Part shown: one piece after another, positions 37,496-49,610 of the stretch
How positions within the stretch are numbered: the stretch's first letter is position 1
How the letters are laid out: each line of letters starts with the position of its first letter
Assembly (NCBI GenBank): GCA_029204225.1
Contig: CM055106.1
Span: 43,251,003-43,315,002, forward strand
Origin: Diphasiastrum complanatum
Taxonomy: Eukaryota; Streptophyta; Lycopodiopsida; Lycopodiales; Lycopodiaceae
DNA length: 64,000 nucleotides
Direction: 5' to 3'
The notes under the pieces: model-generated
The model's input: only the letters and a program-made list of their open reading frames with translations
Databases searched by the model: none
Told to the model about the DNA's origin: nothing
Program-made: the position numbers and the translations under genes

Positions 37496-37949
37496 ACAGC
37501 CAAAGTCGAAGTCCAGATCATGGATTAAATTCAATCGATCGAAAGAAATTTGGAATTGGACTTGACCTTGGTCATGAGAATAACAATATTGGATTGGGTC
37601 TCGGAAATGGCATCGGAGTGGGTCTAGAAAACGGTGCCGACACAGAAATTGGAACTCGAATAGGCGTTCGCATACTCAATGGAGCTACAAGTGCTCATGA
37701 TAGACGTTCTGGCTCTGGGAGCTGGAAATGCAAACGGTAGTGGTTCTGATTTAGGTGGCGAAGGTGCTGTTGGGCAAGGCGGTGGAGCTGGAGGTGGACA
37801 TATTGGTAGTGGTGCTACAGGTGGTTCTAAAGCTGGCAGTGGTCAAGGAAATAGAGCAGGAGGCGGTGGCTCAGGGGGAAACGAAAATGGAAATACTGTT
37901 ACTGGAAAAGGAGACGGTAATGGTAGTGGTAGCGGAAAAGGAAATACAA
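37496..37949 (+). pseudogene. GRP-4, 3' part
   Basis: Plus strand. Covers the GRP body from DSQSRSPDHGLNS to GSGSGKGN. An 11-base deletion near 37718 (GGTCAAGATCT lost) shifts the frame and gives a stop at 37740. The last ~30 residues are replaced by block U sequence at 37950. Its matching 5' half lies at 38763-39029 on the opposite strand. No promoter. Confidence 0.88.
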
Positions 37950-38762
37950 GTCGATTAATATTTCATCGAATATATGAAAGAGATTTTGTATACATCCTAC
38001 AAAAGACACTTTCGGAAACAATACAAATACATTGTCAAAAAATTTATCAAAACAATTGAAGATTTTGAACTACGAGACCAAGTAGAGACAACTGAGACAC
38101 AAGAGTATGTTGAAGAGTAGGAGCCAATGTCAGAAAAGAATGACACATGAACTCTTTTGATTTGATGAATAGTACACGAGAATCACACTCGCTAGCTATC
38201 TTTGGTGTAGAATTCACATTAGATGTACTTCATGTCTTAGCCAAAAACCAAACACTACTATTGCAGGAGAACACCCTTAAGTCATTGTCACCTCCTACAA
38301 AGAACACATACAAACAGAAGCATTTGATGTTCTAAACTTATCTCACTTGAACCAACAATAGTGGAAAAACCATAGTATGTTTGAAAGTTTGATTAGCTTT
38401 ACAAAATATGATTCGCTACATCATCAAAATCATCCTCAGTGTCAATCAAATCATCTTCTCTTACTTCGATTAGGTCCTTTTTTTTTCATAACATCTATGT
38501 AGAGAATCTAGGGCTTGTACTTTCATGGCTTCCTCTATCCTTTCATCTTCACTTTCCTCCTGAACAACATCAACTTGATCAGAAATTATCATGAGTGAGG
38601 GTGATGGCGACATCATCTTATCTCTTGCTTCGTCATCATATGAGTTGGATTAACATCCTATTGTTGATTACAAACATCTTGCATTTCTTCAAAAAATGAG
38701 TCTATTTCATTATTAATTTCTTCCAAGGCATTATCAGTAGTTGTTTTATTGTCTTTTCTACA
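37950..38762 (-). repeat. Block U fragment between GRP-4 halves
   Basis: Minus-strand U sequence. Together with 37496-37949 it is the reverse complement of about 60480-61752. The join to GRP at 37950 (GGAAATA|CAAGTCGATTAAT) is the same one found in GRP-5. Confidence 0.75.
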
Positions 38763-39029
38763 TACGTAGTATTTGGAATTATCAGAGCTGCCACCTCCGT
38801 GATCTGTACCAACAACATTCTTTTCTGTAAAATGTGATGATGCCTCGGACGTTGTTGCAGCAGCATTAGGTTGTGAGTAATGTGGAACCGTCCGCACGGG
38901 CTGAAAGGTGTTATCGCGGGCATGCACTAATTCCATACAAAGCAACCATATACAAGCGATGAAAAGCAATAACTTTCTATTAGCTACCTCATTTCTATCC
39001 ATCTTGCCAATTCGTACTACTATTGTCAT
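38658..39029 (-). pseudogene. GRP-4, 5' part fused to block U
   Basis: 123-residue open frame on the minus strand. The first 89 residues are GRP: start, signal peptide, polar segment ending SSDNSKYY. The remainder (from VCRKDNKTTTD) comes from block U. The TATA box is at 39151-39158 and the upstream region is intact, so a short secreted chimeric peptide could be made. The GRP-4 break lies between the YY and the DSQSR codons. Confidence 0.85.
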
Positions 39030-39892
39030 GAAAGATTCAACAGATTCATAAACAATACTACAGAAATTGATCAGATATTGGCTCGTCGACTTGAGATGCT
39101 ATAATCCTTTGAAAAGCCTGACTGATAATGTTAGTCGAGAGTTAGAGCTTAATTTATACCACCTCGCTCGGTCTCGCTCGCTGCAATTTCCTCCAGGCTG
39201 CTCCACTAAGACTCCACAACCTAATCGTCTAGATCTTCTGGCCCTACAATACACAAAATTCTCGATGAATCATCATCATCTGGGGCTTGAGGCGGAGTTG
39301 ATACACCAGTGCTAGCATAGCAAGGAGACGCTAAAATATCTTTTCAAGGCCTTTCCACTCAAATATCTTCCTCTACACTAAAATATCTTTTCAAGGCCTT
39401 TCCACTCATTTTTGTCTAAGTACTATTGGCATTCGCATCTTCACAGCTTGGGGGGACTCAAATGCACTCCTCTCAAATGGAATCTCTACTTGAGGTCCCC
39501 CATATGCATCCGAGGACGTTTCGCTGAGGAAGGTCTTTCATCCAAGAATGGTAGCCTAAGGCAGAAGGTCCCTCCTACCATGGAACAGTCAAGGATGCGG
39601 ATCTTCCTCGACATGCAGGTTTCGATGAGGTAGCCATATTCGTTGGTCTACAATTGAGTCGTACGGGTGTCTAGGAAAGGCTTAATAACACTATGGGCCA
39701 CCTTATGAGATGGATTGGACCTAGGGCCAGAAACTATCCCTACAACAACAAGGGCGGCCTCAGCCACATGCAGCTTGTGCACTACACCTTGGTACTTAAC
39801 ATAAAACTTCGCCTTGGCCTCATCCCAAGTGTCAAAAGCACTTATAGACTCCATACTGATTTTGTTTGAGGATACAGTGGTGAGTGGCCATG
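39030..39892 (-). other. Upstream region of GRP-4 and block M fragment
   Basis: Minus-strand upstream region with TATA. At about 39615 it is joined to a block M piece (MESISAFDTWDEAKAKFY frame, 39648-39896) because the GA tract and about 450 bases are deleted. M is cut at about 39892 by a partial LTR-A. No gene supported. Confidence 0.6.
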
Positions 39893-40550
39893 TCACAGTT
39901 CATTTCAGTACTTTGCAGTAACTACACTACTTCACGCTCGTTGCCCACACAATTGTTATTACTGTTACATGTATATATACATAACAACAACACACTAAGG
40001 ATAGTGATGATAGTGATGATGAAGAAGAGTTTATTAGTGGAAGTGTGATTCAGAGTTCTTTCGTGAACTCCATTGCATAAGAATTATCTGATTCCATAGG
40101 ATCAAAGATTTTAGAGAGAGTGAAAGTAATTCAAGAAGTAGAGATAGTATTCAATCGTTAACTAGCGTAGTAAGATTACAACACAAAGTGCGCTATATTA
40201 CTGTGAACTATTCTCGGGCACAGGATCGTGATTTGATTGTTGTATTTAGAACAACTTAATTCAAATTATTTATTTTGTTGTGTGCTCCACTGTGAAAGCT
40301 TTCTGATAATTTCTCTCTCACTCACTGATATTCACTCCATGACTCGCTCATAATATCCAATCTCAAAGGAAGCATGGCTGTCTTAGACGCCTAACTGTTT
40401 TGCTCCCTTCATGGTTGTCTTTGACACCTACAAGATATTCCTCCAGTCGATCTAAGTTATAGTCTGAATCTATAGTTTGGTAGAGATCCTATTATAATTT
40501 GCATATTTAGTTTGCTCTAATCATTCCGCATACATACAAGAAATCCAACG
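39893..40550 (+). mobile_element. Copia-A 5' LTR (LTR-A), 5' truncated
   Basis: Matches the last ~660 bases of the LTR at 53336-54375 and ends CCAACG. It is followed by a degenerate primer site TGCTATCAGAG (40554-40564). It lacks the ~60-base tandem duplication found in the arm LTRs. Confidence 0.8.
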
Positions 40551-43500
40551 AGCTGCTATCAGAGTAATACAAACCAACTAGTTGGTATCAGACCAGTAGG
40601 AACCCAACAAGTTGGTATCAAAACCATTGTTCCAAACTGTTATTGGTATTCAAGACTATCTTTACAATTTCTTGGATCATTCATCATGGAAGGTACATCT
40701 TCAAAAATCTGCTTGTTCAATAAGTTCATCGATGATGAATTCCACATGTGGAAATTCAAAATAAAAATGATACTCAATGAAAAATAACTTTTGCCTTCAT
40801 CTTCTAAATGGTGAATTGACCTTGCTTAAGGATGTATTTTATGTACCCAAATTGACAAAGAATTTACTATTAGTATGCAAGCTCGCAGATCAGGCCTGTA
40901 GAGCCTTGTTCAATTCGACAATGTACTATTCTTGATAAGAACTGTAAAGAAGGCCTCTCTAAAAATATAGAAGGCAATTTGTACATTTTGAGTCATGAAT
41001 ATGCACTTAATGTGAGTACTTCAAATGCTCAATTATGGCATCAAAGGTTAGGACACTTAAACATGAGATCTATCTTGTATATGCATCATAATAGTATCAA
41101 GAATCTAAATATTAATGTTGCCTCCACTAACATTCGACATGTCTGTGAGATGTGCCTACTAGGCAAACAACCTAGATCAAGATTTCCGAGGGGACAAGCC
41201 ACTAGAGCTAAGTCCATTTTAGAATTGATACATAGTCATTTGTGTGGCCCTATGAGTATTCCCTCTCTGGGTTCAACACACTATTTATTCATTTTTATCA
41301 ATGACTGTTCAAGATTCACCAGTATTATGTTCATTAAGAACAAGTCTGAGGCATTTAACCGTTTCAAAGAATTCAAGCAACTTGCTGAGACACAGACTGG
41401 TCAAAGATTCAAGACCCTGCGTACAAACAGTGGTGGAGAGTTCTTGTTATACGAAATGTTTGACTACCTATCATTACGAGACACTCATCATCAGTTAACC
41501 ACCAGCTACACACCACAGCAAAATGGAGTAGCCAAAAGTAAGAACCGAACATTACTTAATGCAGCATGATCAATGTCGTCAAATGCTCAGCTCCCCAAGA
41601 ATTTTTGGGCTGAAGCGGTTTCAACAGCTGGCTATCTACAAAACTATTCAAGCATCAAAGTAGTCGATCCAAGAACTTCCTGTAGGAAAAGTTTTGCGAA
41701 TTCTTCCTCAGAGAACAGAATTAGAGGTTCAACAAATCACACCAATATCAGCGTTTTAATCATGCTTGAATCATATCTATGTACTAATAGAGCAATTCTA
41801 TTATGATTGAATTATGCGTGAATCTGATAGACTATGTGATAAACAATTAGATAATCTAATAAATGACTGAAACTCTGATCAGAAAACAATTTTTTATAAT
41901 TCTGAGTCTGAATCGATATACATTTCTTGCTGCCTTGTGGTATCTCTCCTACAAAGAGTACGTAAGTGCGAAAGTGCATACGTAAATAAATCAGTCTGAA
42001 TGTAAGTCTGAGCTTAAATCTAAGAGTCTATTTTATTACTATAAGTGCACATGTATTTATATTAGCACAGGATAGGTCCTTTGGCCTTTTTTATTCTATA
42101 ACAGAATCCATTTGTTTTCACGGTTGATATTCAACAACGTTTTGGTTTCTCAGAGTCGAAAGATTATCGAAAGATTCGCGATAGATTCTTGACAAATTCT
42201 CGCAAGATTTTTGAAAGATTTTTGAATGATTATCTGTTCATGACAAATTTGTTGTTCTCGAAAGATTTGCGACAATATTTTGTTCACAATAGTATCTTTG
42301 ACAGTTTCTGCTTCGCGACAGTCTTCTTTTGAGACAAGTTTGCGATAATTTCGAGCTTTGAGCTTCAAGTTTGAACAAGGAATTGGTCGTGACAGTTTCA
42401 CGACAATTATTTGTTCGAGTTTATGTTCAAGCTTCTCAATTTCGTGAATTGTTCGAGTTTGTGTTCAAGCTTCTCAATTTCGCGAATTCTTCGAGTTCAT
42501 GTTTCGCGAATTGTTCGAGTTTCGAGTTTCTTTTCAATTTCAGTACTGTGCACTTTGTTGGTAGAATCGAGACTTTTCTGTGAGTTATTTTACACTTCTT
42601 TCAAAATCTTCCATGGCTACAAACCAAGTCTGAAGCACCTTCGAGTGTTTGGCTGTCTTTGTTATGTGCATATTCCTTCTGATCTAAGAAAGAAGCTTGA
42701 CCCTGTCAGCTCCAGAAGTATCTTTATTGGATACTCGACATCACACAACACTTGTCGAATCTATGATGTCGAGTCAAGTTGCATCTCAGTCAACAGTCTA
42801 GATGTTGTCTTCTTTGAAGAAAAAATCTACGACTTCAAGTAGAAGCAGACAATGCAAGAGTCATTTCAAATGACTCCCATCACCATCGATAGACCTCGAC
42901 CTACGACTGTTCCGACAATCGAAGATACCCATGTCGCACAACAAGGAGAATCATCATCTCAGCAATTGACTTTTGTTCGAAGATCTGCCCAACATCGACA
43001 AGAGCCTGATTGTTACATCCCTTAGGCATTCATCAGTTATGATGGACCTACCTTAGCTGCAAAAGCATTGTCGAATTCGAAAGTAGACAACTGGCGCACT
43101 GCCATGCATGTATAATTTACTGATCAAGAACAAGACCTAGCATCTTGTTGAAGCTCCTCCTAATGCAAAGATTATCGACACTAAGTGGATCTTTAAGTTG
43201 AAGTTCAATCCACACGATTTGACAGCCAAATGGAAAGCTCGACTAGTTGTGAAAGGATACGAACAAACCTATGCAATTGACTACACAGAGACAGACTTTC
43301 AGTCCAGTTGTAAGACTTCAGTCAATTTGGTCTTTACTTGCTATCGCAGCTGCCGAAGATCTAGAAGTTCACCAGAGAGATGTTCAGACTGCTTTTCTGA
43401 ATGGATACATATAAGAAAATATTTACATCTAGCAACCCAAAGGTTACATCCTTCAAGGCCAAGAACAAAAAGTGTGTAAGTTGCAGAAAGCTCTCTACAG

Positions 43501-44135
43501 GCTAAAGCAAGCTCCAAGGGCCTTGTTCAATAGAATCAATCAATTACTTCATGAGACAAAGTCGCTATTGTGGAAGAAATTCAAAATGACCGATTCAGGC
43601 CCTATACATTACCTTCTCGGAATCAAGATAACCAAAGAAAGAGTAAACAGAAGTATTACGACAAGCCAAAAAAGGTAACCAGTGTACTCTACAGGTATGG
43701 CATGGAAAACTACAAGTCGATAGACTCGCCTATGGATCTAGGATTCAAATTGTCGAAGGACATGTGTCGACGACTGAAGTAGAGAAGAAGATGTGCAAAT
43801 ACCCCTATCAGTCGATAGTTGGATTGATCATGTATGCCATGGTCTGCACATGACCTGATCTTGCCTATGCAGTTAGCACATTGGCACAAGCATTACTAAG
43901 AGTATTAAGATACATTCAAGCGTCTAAGCACTATGCTCTATGATGATAATAAAAACTCAGAAGACACTCTAACATTACCTTCTTGTTCGACTTTGATTGG
44001 GCCGGTAATGTGGACACACGACAATCCACGTCTGGCTAGCTTTGCTTTCTAGCAAGAGGACCTATTTCATGGAATAGTCGAAGGCATAAATGCATTTCTT
44101 TGTCTTCCACAGAGTCCAAATATGTTGCAGCTAGC
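40551..44135 (+). pseudogene. Copia-A copy 3: gag remnant to RNase H
   Basis: Best single-copy view of the element. Gag start at 40686 (MEGTSSKICLFNKFIDDEF, then HMWKFKIK and a stop after 33 codons). Large gag/protease deletion. Pre-integrase and integrase open for 196 codons (40979-41569): LWHQRLGHLN and CEMCLLGKQ zinc finger, HSHLCGPM, RTNSGGEF, GVAKSKN, so all three catalytic positions are replaced. LTR-C insertion 41681-42594. Integrase C-terminus 42595-42842. RT from 43146 (NGYI end of the palm) with a frameshift at 43290. A ~117-base deletion near 43540 removes the YxDD site. RNase H 43921-44135, cut by LTR-A. Non-functional. Confidence 0.9.
41681..42594 (-). mobile_element. Solo LTR-C in integrase
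   Basis: 914 bases, TGTAGG...TTTACA. Flanked by cttcc (41676-41680) and cttct (42595-42599), a 5-base duplication with one mismatch. The integrase reading frame resumes in register after it. A TATAAATA box on the minus strand (42054-42061) sets the orientation, opposite to the host. Rich in TCGAAAGATT and TTCGAGTTCATG-like repeats. Confidence 0.88.
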
Positions 44136-44452
44136 TGTTGGAGGGCTCTCGAAGAAATTAAGTGCGGAATAAGAAACACAACTCCAACATAGAGAACTTT
44201 AACATGATCAGCTTTACCAAACTACAATGTCAACATTGACTTAGATCAAATGGGGGAATGTCTGGTAGGTGTTAAAGACAACCATGAAGGGAGTGAAAAA
44301 TAATTAAGTGTCTGAGATAACCATGTTTCCTTTGAGATTAGCCATTCCGAATTGAGTGAGTGTCAATTGAGAAAGAAAATTATCAGAAAGCATTCATAGT
44401 AGAATAGTCAAGAGAAAATAGAGAATCTGAATTAGGTTGTTGTAAATACAAC
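44136..44452 (-). mobile_element. LTR-A insertion remnant
   Basis: Starts TGTTGG in the RNase H at the same site as 17396 and runs 317 bases. It is then cut at GTAAATACAAC, where Gypsy-G sequence begins. The rest of RNase H is lost. Confidence 0.8.
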
Positions 44453-46154
44453 ATGCTCACAATTTTCAAAAATGATTTTTCCAGTACTCCAGTTATGAAT
44501 TGCTTGCGCAACTCGTAACCATGGTCGTTCCAATAGAACTCGGTAAACATTAGGCGCTTCTGGTAAGTCCATCACTACGAAAGTATTGACGAACTGTACT
44601 CCTGCAATCTTGACAGGTATATCTTCCACCATTCCTTGTGGACGAACTGTCGTTTGATCAGCTAGCTTAATAGCAAAAGTAGCAGGTTTGATCTTTGTAA
44701 GGCCCCATTTTGCACATAACTTTATAGAGATCAGGTTAACTCCTGAACCACCATCTATCATGTCTGCTTCTTTAGGAAATTGTTTATGCTGTATCGGCAG
44801 AATAATATTTCCTTTGTTCACTTTCCCAAGCGGCTCCAACATGGAGTACTTCATTAGATTCTTCAAATCCAGCACAAAAAAGTGGCTCCTGATGGACTTC
44901 TGGTTCTTCTTGAGCTAACTTTTGTGCTAAGACTTATTTTGCTTTTGGCACCAACTTCAGAAGCTCTCCCAATGAAATATTGATCTTGCTAGACAAAATG
45001 TTTATGAGTAGTTCCGTATGCGCTGCTTCCGGTTCAGTCATCTTGAAGGGTTCTTCAAGATGATGTAATTGATCATTCATATCCGTACGTAAATTTCTTG
45101 GTGGCTGCAATGGTGAAGACTGAACTTCAGCTGTTGCTTTAGCAGATTCAGGCTCCTCTTCTCCTTGCAGATGTCTAATCCACTGCCTCATATCCTCATA
45201 TCTTCATTTTTTTGCACTAAGATTTGGATAGACTCTTGATGTTGTTGGTGTGTCATTTAGTGGTATAGAATCAGCAGGTACGGGATCCACTACTTGTTCT
45301 TTTTGCTTCTGTGCTCTGGTAACCACCATCAAGGGTGCACTTGGTTTATTCTGAGCTACTGGTCTTTGCTTGATTGTTATCAAAATTTATAGGTGTTGTA
45401 GCTAGTGGTGGCTTCGGTCTTGCTGGACAGTCTTTATAGCAATGCCCATAACCACAGTCACAACAGAATGGTACAAATTTTTCTTTATTTGGGCATTCTG
45501 CAACTCTGTGATTTTCTCCACATGCAAAGCATCCAAGTGGTGCTCTGGTCCAATTTTTAGAGGCTTGTTGTTGAGCGGCAGCATAAATGGCATACTATTC
45601 TAAAGATCCACTTGCTTGATCATTTCCATAGTTCCATTGCTCAGCACTTCTGTAAGGTTCAAGTTCCATCAAATTGGCTAGAGGAGCAGAGTGCTTTGGT
45701 GGGGGCATAAAGTTAAATATTTCGGGTATCCAACAGCAGGTTGTCGAGGTCTTGTTGCTGGATTTCCTCCATACTGTGGTTCTCGATATCCCATTTGTGC
45801 ATATCGTTGCTGAATTATCCGAGGGTTGAAGTTGCAAAAAACAGTCTCATTGTCAGGTGAATTACACATATGGCAAACTCTGATTTCTATTCGTTTTTTA
45901 AACTGAGAACACTTGTTCACTTTGTGATTTCCTATACAAATATAACACCAAACATTTTTCTTGGTAGGAAAAGTCTTTGCAAGATTTTCAGGTTCCTTCT
46001 TTGCTTGTCAGTGGAAATTTTCCAATGCTTTGATCTTCTCATCAAATTGCGACTACAACTTTTCCATCTGTTTCTACTGATTATTCCCAAGTTTCTCGAA
46101 CTCATTGAGCATCATTTCTGCAGTCCCTTATGCTTGGTTTCGGCATTGAACTAA
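44453..46154 (-). pseudogene. Gypsy-G gag and aspartic protease remnant
   Basis: Minus-strand Ty3/gypsy. Order from 46154: gag segment (YAQMGYREPQYGGNP), two zinc knuckles of Cx2Cx3Hx4C form (CFACGENHRVAEC and CCDCGYGHCYKDC, 45434-45528), a Pro/Glu-rich linker, then a retropepsin-like domain (44432-44875) with IDGGSGVNLISIKLC, KLADQTT and LLERPWLRVA. Frameshifts and stops separate the parts. It is truncated after the protease by LTR-A at 44452, so RT, RNase H, integrase and the 3' LTR are absent. Confidence 0.85.
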
Positions 46155-48183
46155 GAAGCTAATATTCAAGAAAATGCCAACAAGCTCCTAAACAGGCAGA
46201 AAACAGTTCTTGTAAACAAGAAACAAGGAAGAACTAGTAAACAGATTCTATAGGCTCTGAAGATGTCAACATTTGGCATCGTTGCTGCTTGAACTCCACA
46301 CCTCATAAACACACACCTGCTGCAACAGTGTTCTTGAACAGATCCATAATAGTTCTCATCTGCAGTCTACCTTGCAAACAAACTACCCTATCTGCAAAAC
46401 AACCTGCACGAGACAACAACCGCAGGCAAAACAACTAACTTGCAAATCCGTCTGAAAACCAATTTGCTTGCACCTGAACCTGCAAACCAACCAGCAAGCC
46501 ACAACAACTGCAAACACAAGCGATCAGACTTGCTTTAGTATCAAACTGCAAAACCAGAGCCCACACCCATCAACTACACTCTTTTAGTCGCCCCGTCACG
46601 CTCCATTTTTTCATATCTCATCCGACACTTCCCTTCATATCTCAGCCGACGCTTTCTTCATATCTCAGCCGACACTTTCTTCATATCTCAGCCAACGCTT
46701 TCTTCATATCTCAATCGACACTTTTTTTCCTTCATATCTCAGCCGACACTTTTCTTCATATGTCAATTGACGCTCCATTTCCTTCATATCTCAGTCGACA
46801 CTTTCCTTCAAAACTCAACCGACACTTCTCTTCACATCTCAACCGATGCCCTCCGCTCACATCTCAACCGATGTAGCATAGATCTAAAGAAATCTAACTG
46901 GATTTGTTAATCCATTATATTTGGGTAGATCCAATCGGGGTGCTCTTCTAACAATAATTGGATTGACTTCCTGTGGAGCAGCTCCAGGGGTAGCCATCTT
47001 TACAAATTTAGATCAAGCAGACAATGAGATTGGATCTAGATTTTTTTATCACAACTATCTCATATCAAATCTGTTAGATCTATTCCATTTTTGGAGAATC
47101 TGATTCTATATCATAAAAAAAATTTCGAGATTCAATCAATCGATACTTCTCAACAATGATAAATCTCTCAGAACACAATTCAAAATATATTAGATTTCAT
47201 CCAAATTTTGACAGAGACTTGATCTGGAAAATCAGAAACTAAAAATAGGACTGTTGAAGGTTCACTAGGCGAAGGTTGGCTTGGCGAAAGTTAAACAGTG
47301 CTATTGTGGAAAAAAAACTCTTTGGACACTTTTTTGGCAATTTCTTGAAAAATAACCTTCGCTGACCTCTCAAGTGAAAGATCTGACACACATAGAACTA
47401 TGGAAAATTGAGCGAAGGTTTTTGACACAATAAATTATCGTTTCTATAGTCTGGAGAGGATAAACTTCAAGAATTTCTATGAACTCGAAAATAGTATTTT
47501 ACTATAAATAAAATGTTTTGGAAACTCGGCGAAGGTTCTGGCAAAGAATCAAGCGTAATACTGGTAATTTTGCAAAAAAGTGACTTTTTTGACAAAATTA
47601 TGGCAATATGACAACTGATCCTCTGAAACCCTTTCTATATTTGGTATTATTCTTTGTCGACCTGGCAGTAGATAGAATTCGAGTCACACCTAAGCATAGT
47701 GAATCGAGCGAAGGTTATTTTTCTGTATTTTTAGGATTTTGTCGATTTTTTGGTGTTTTTTGATGGTTTTTCTGATGTTTTTGGAAATCTACCGGGAATT
47801 AATCTTTGCCCTTCAAACCAAAGGTTTTGTGAAGAAAACCAAAGGTGCTTGCAACTCGGCAAAGGTTTCCTGAAAGAGGGTAAAAAGTTCTAAGCTCTGA
47901 TGACATTTTTTGTCTCTTTTTGACCAAATCTGGCAGATTTGACCAATTTTTGTTATTTTCTCTGATATCTCAGATCCAAATAGATCTTAAGATTGGTGAT
48001 TTGAATGGCTCTCCCAATTTTAACAATCATATCAGATTTCAAACAAGCAAATCCACTCAAATCAAGCGAAATCAATCCCAAACTAACCCTAAAATGCATA
48101 TCTAACACTATTCATTACACGACAAAATGCCTAATGCAAGCTAACCATCCAACAATCATGCTGCAAACTAAAAAATTGGCGTA
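46155..48183 (-). other. Gypsy-G leader and decayed gag region
   Basis: No long frame. Includes a CAAAC/TGCAAAC-rich stretch (46380-46560), a minisatellite at 46611-46873, and, at 47260-47880, several GCGAAGGTT words (47269, 47411, 47529, 47707) in AT-rich DNA. Short plus-strand frames here are not supported as genes. Confidence 0.6.
46611..46873. repeat. Minisatellite, ~11 units of 22-28 bases
   Basis: Units of the form TCATATCTCAGCCGACACTT with a variable T/C-rich end, drifting to TCACATCTCAACCGATG at the right edge. Present only once in the window. Confidence 0.93.
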
Positions 48184-48203
48184 GCTCCTCGGCAACAGCA
48201 CCA
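48184..48203 (-). promoter_or_regulatory. Primer binding site of Gypsy-G
   Basis: Minus strand TGGTGCTGTTGCCGAGGAGC, 4 bases from the LTR end. It resembles the tRNA-Asp-type site of plant Ty3/gypsy elements (TGGCGCCGTTGCCGGGGA) with several C-to-T/G-to-A changes, as expected of methylated DNA decay. Confidence 0.7.
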
Positions 48204-48207
48204 AAAT

Positions 48208-49284
48208 TGTAGTGGGATTCTTTCCTTGCCTAACCTGAATCCAAGATCTAGTCAATCTAGCATCAAAGAGACGAAGTTAATTGTCACGCGTAGGTTCGTT
48301 CCGATGAGAGTGATAGTTTAGTCCAGATTTCAACATAAATGGAGGATTCACATCTAACTCTAAAAACCATTAACCCTACAATCCCTTAGAGCTACAACCA
48401 TTAACTCTACGATCCACAATAAAGATGGCTTACTCTTTCTCTCTCATAAAAAGTATAATAACATATAATCCCAATAACAATCAGATCCAACAATTAGTAA
48501 ATCCAAAGAAAGCGTAAAAGATGGAGAAGGAAAGAAAAAGGGCAAGAACATTCATCAATCCATTTTTGAAGAGAACCAATCTGCTTTATTGAAATGAGGA
48601 AATGAACATGTGTAGGAACTCGAGTTGGTCCCTTTTTATAGTAGAGAGGAGGACCCTGGCCTCTAAATCCTATTGGTCCAGTCTTGCCTCACTTTTTGTT
48701 CAAATTTAAAAAAGTGTGGGAACCATCAAAATTGGAGGGAAACCCAACTTTTTTCACTTAACTTGACATTTAGGCCTTGCGACATTAAAAGTCTTGCAAA
48801 AAGGCCCAAAGTCCTTTTATTGACTTTTAACTAATCAATCAAATAACTATGTGATCATCGGGTTGGACTTACACACGCAGGGTGCCAAATCTCTCTCACT
48901 TATTAATTAGGGCTAGGGTTGCCTTGGATCTGCAAACCCTACAACAATTAGATGCTTCAAAAGAAAACACTAATGATACTCATAAGGCTCAAAGGTGTTC
49001 AATTCCATCAAACTTAGTCTTGATCGTCAGTTTCTTGTGCAAGATGCTCAAAACAATGGATTCAGAATCAAGCAAGATTGAATCAAATCAAAAAGTGCTC
49101 ACTCGGACTTTGGACCTCTCCCTACCCTCTTTAAGAGCTTATAGCTCTTGATAGACACATTAGATTGATTTGATATCAATTTCTATGGAAAGTACTCTTC
49201 ATACTTTCCATCAAGCTATAACACCACTATCATTGGACCAACTAGCAAGGATATAGAAGGGACTAAAAATCACTGATTTTCACA
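48208..49284 (-). mobile_element. Gypsy-G 5' LTR (LTR-G)
   Basis: 1077 bases, minus strand, TGTGAAAATCAGTG at 49284 to CCCACTACA at 48208, immediately before the primer site. A TATAAAAAGGG box at about 48633-48643 (minus) is placed correctly for an LTR promoter. Bases 48612-49284 also occur at 9163-9835. Confidence 0.75.
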
Positions 49285-49610
49285 CGTGCGGGATTCCAGA
49301 ATTCCGTACAATCACTGTTCAGACCTGAAAAATCAGTTTCTATCCACTTTGATCCAAATACTTTTTAGAGAAAGGTACAGAAAAGTGATTAACTGCTTTT
49401 GTGCTTGAATTAGCTCTCAAATTCTTGAACAATCAGAGATGTTAGCATGCAAAGCTTAATTTGGCTCTACTACCATGACAAAATTTCCAGAATGTTCACA
49501 CGTGTGGGAATGATCCACAAGTATGATTGATCTTATTAAGCTTTATGATTATCACAATAACTTAATTCTAGATTGAATAGGAACATCTAGTACATAATCT
49601 AGTGGCTTAA
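49285..49610. other. Single-copy spacer
   Basis: Between LTR-G and block X. Carries the phrase ACACGTGYGGGA twice (49282 and 49499). No gene or known repeat seen. Confidence 0.5.

Noticed and set aside
46611-46873. Possible CRISPR-like array
   Set aside because: Units are directly abutting and degenerate with no unique spacers; it is a minisatellite in a plant retroelement.
46921-47103. 60-residue plus-strand frame (MGRSNRGALLTIIG)
   Set aside because: Lies antisense in the Gypsy-G leader, has no homologous motif and is single-copy.
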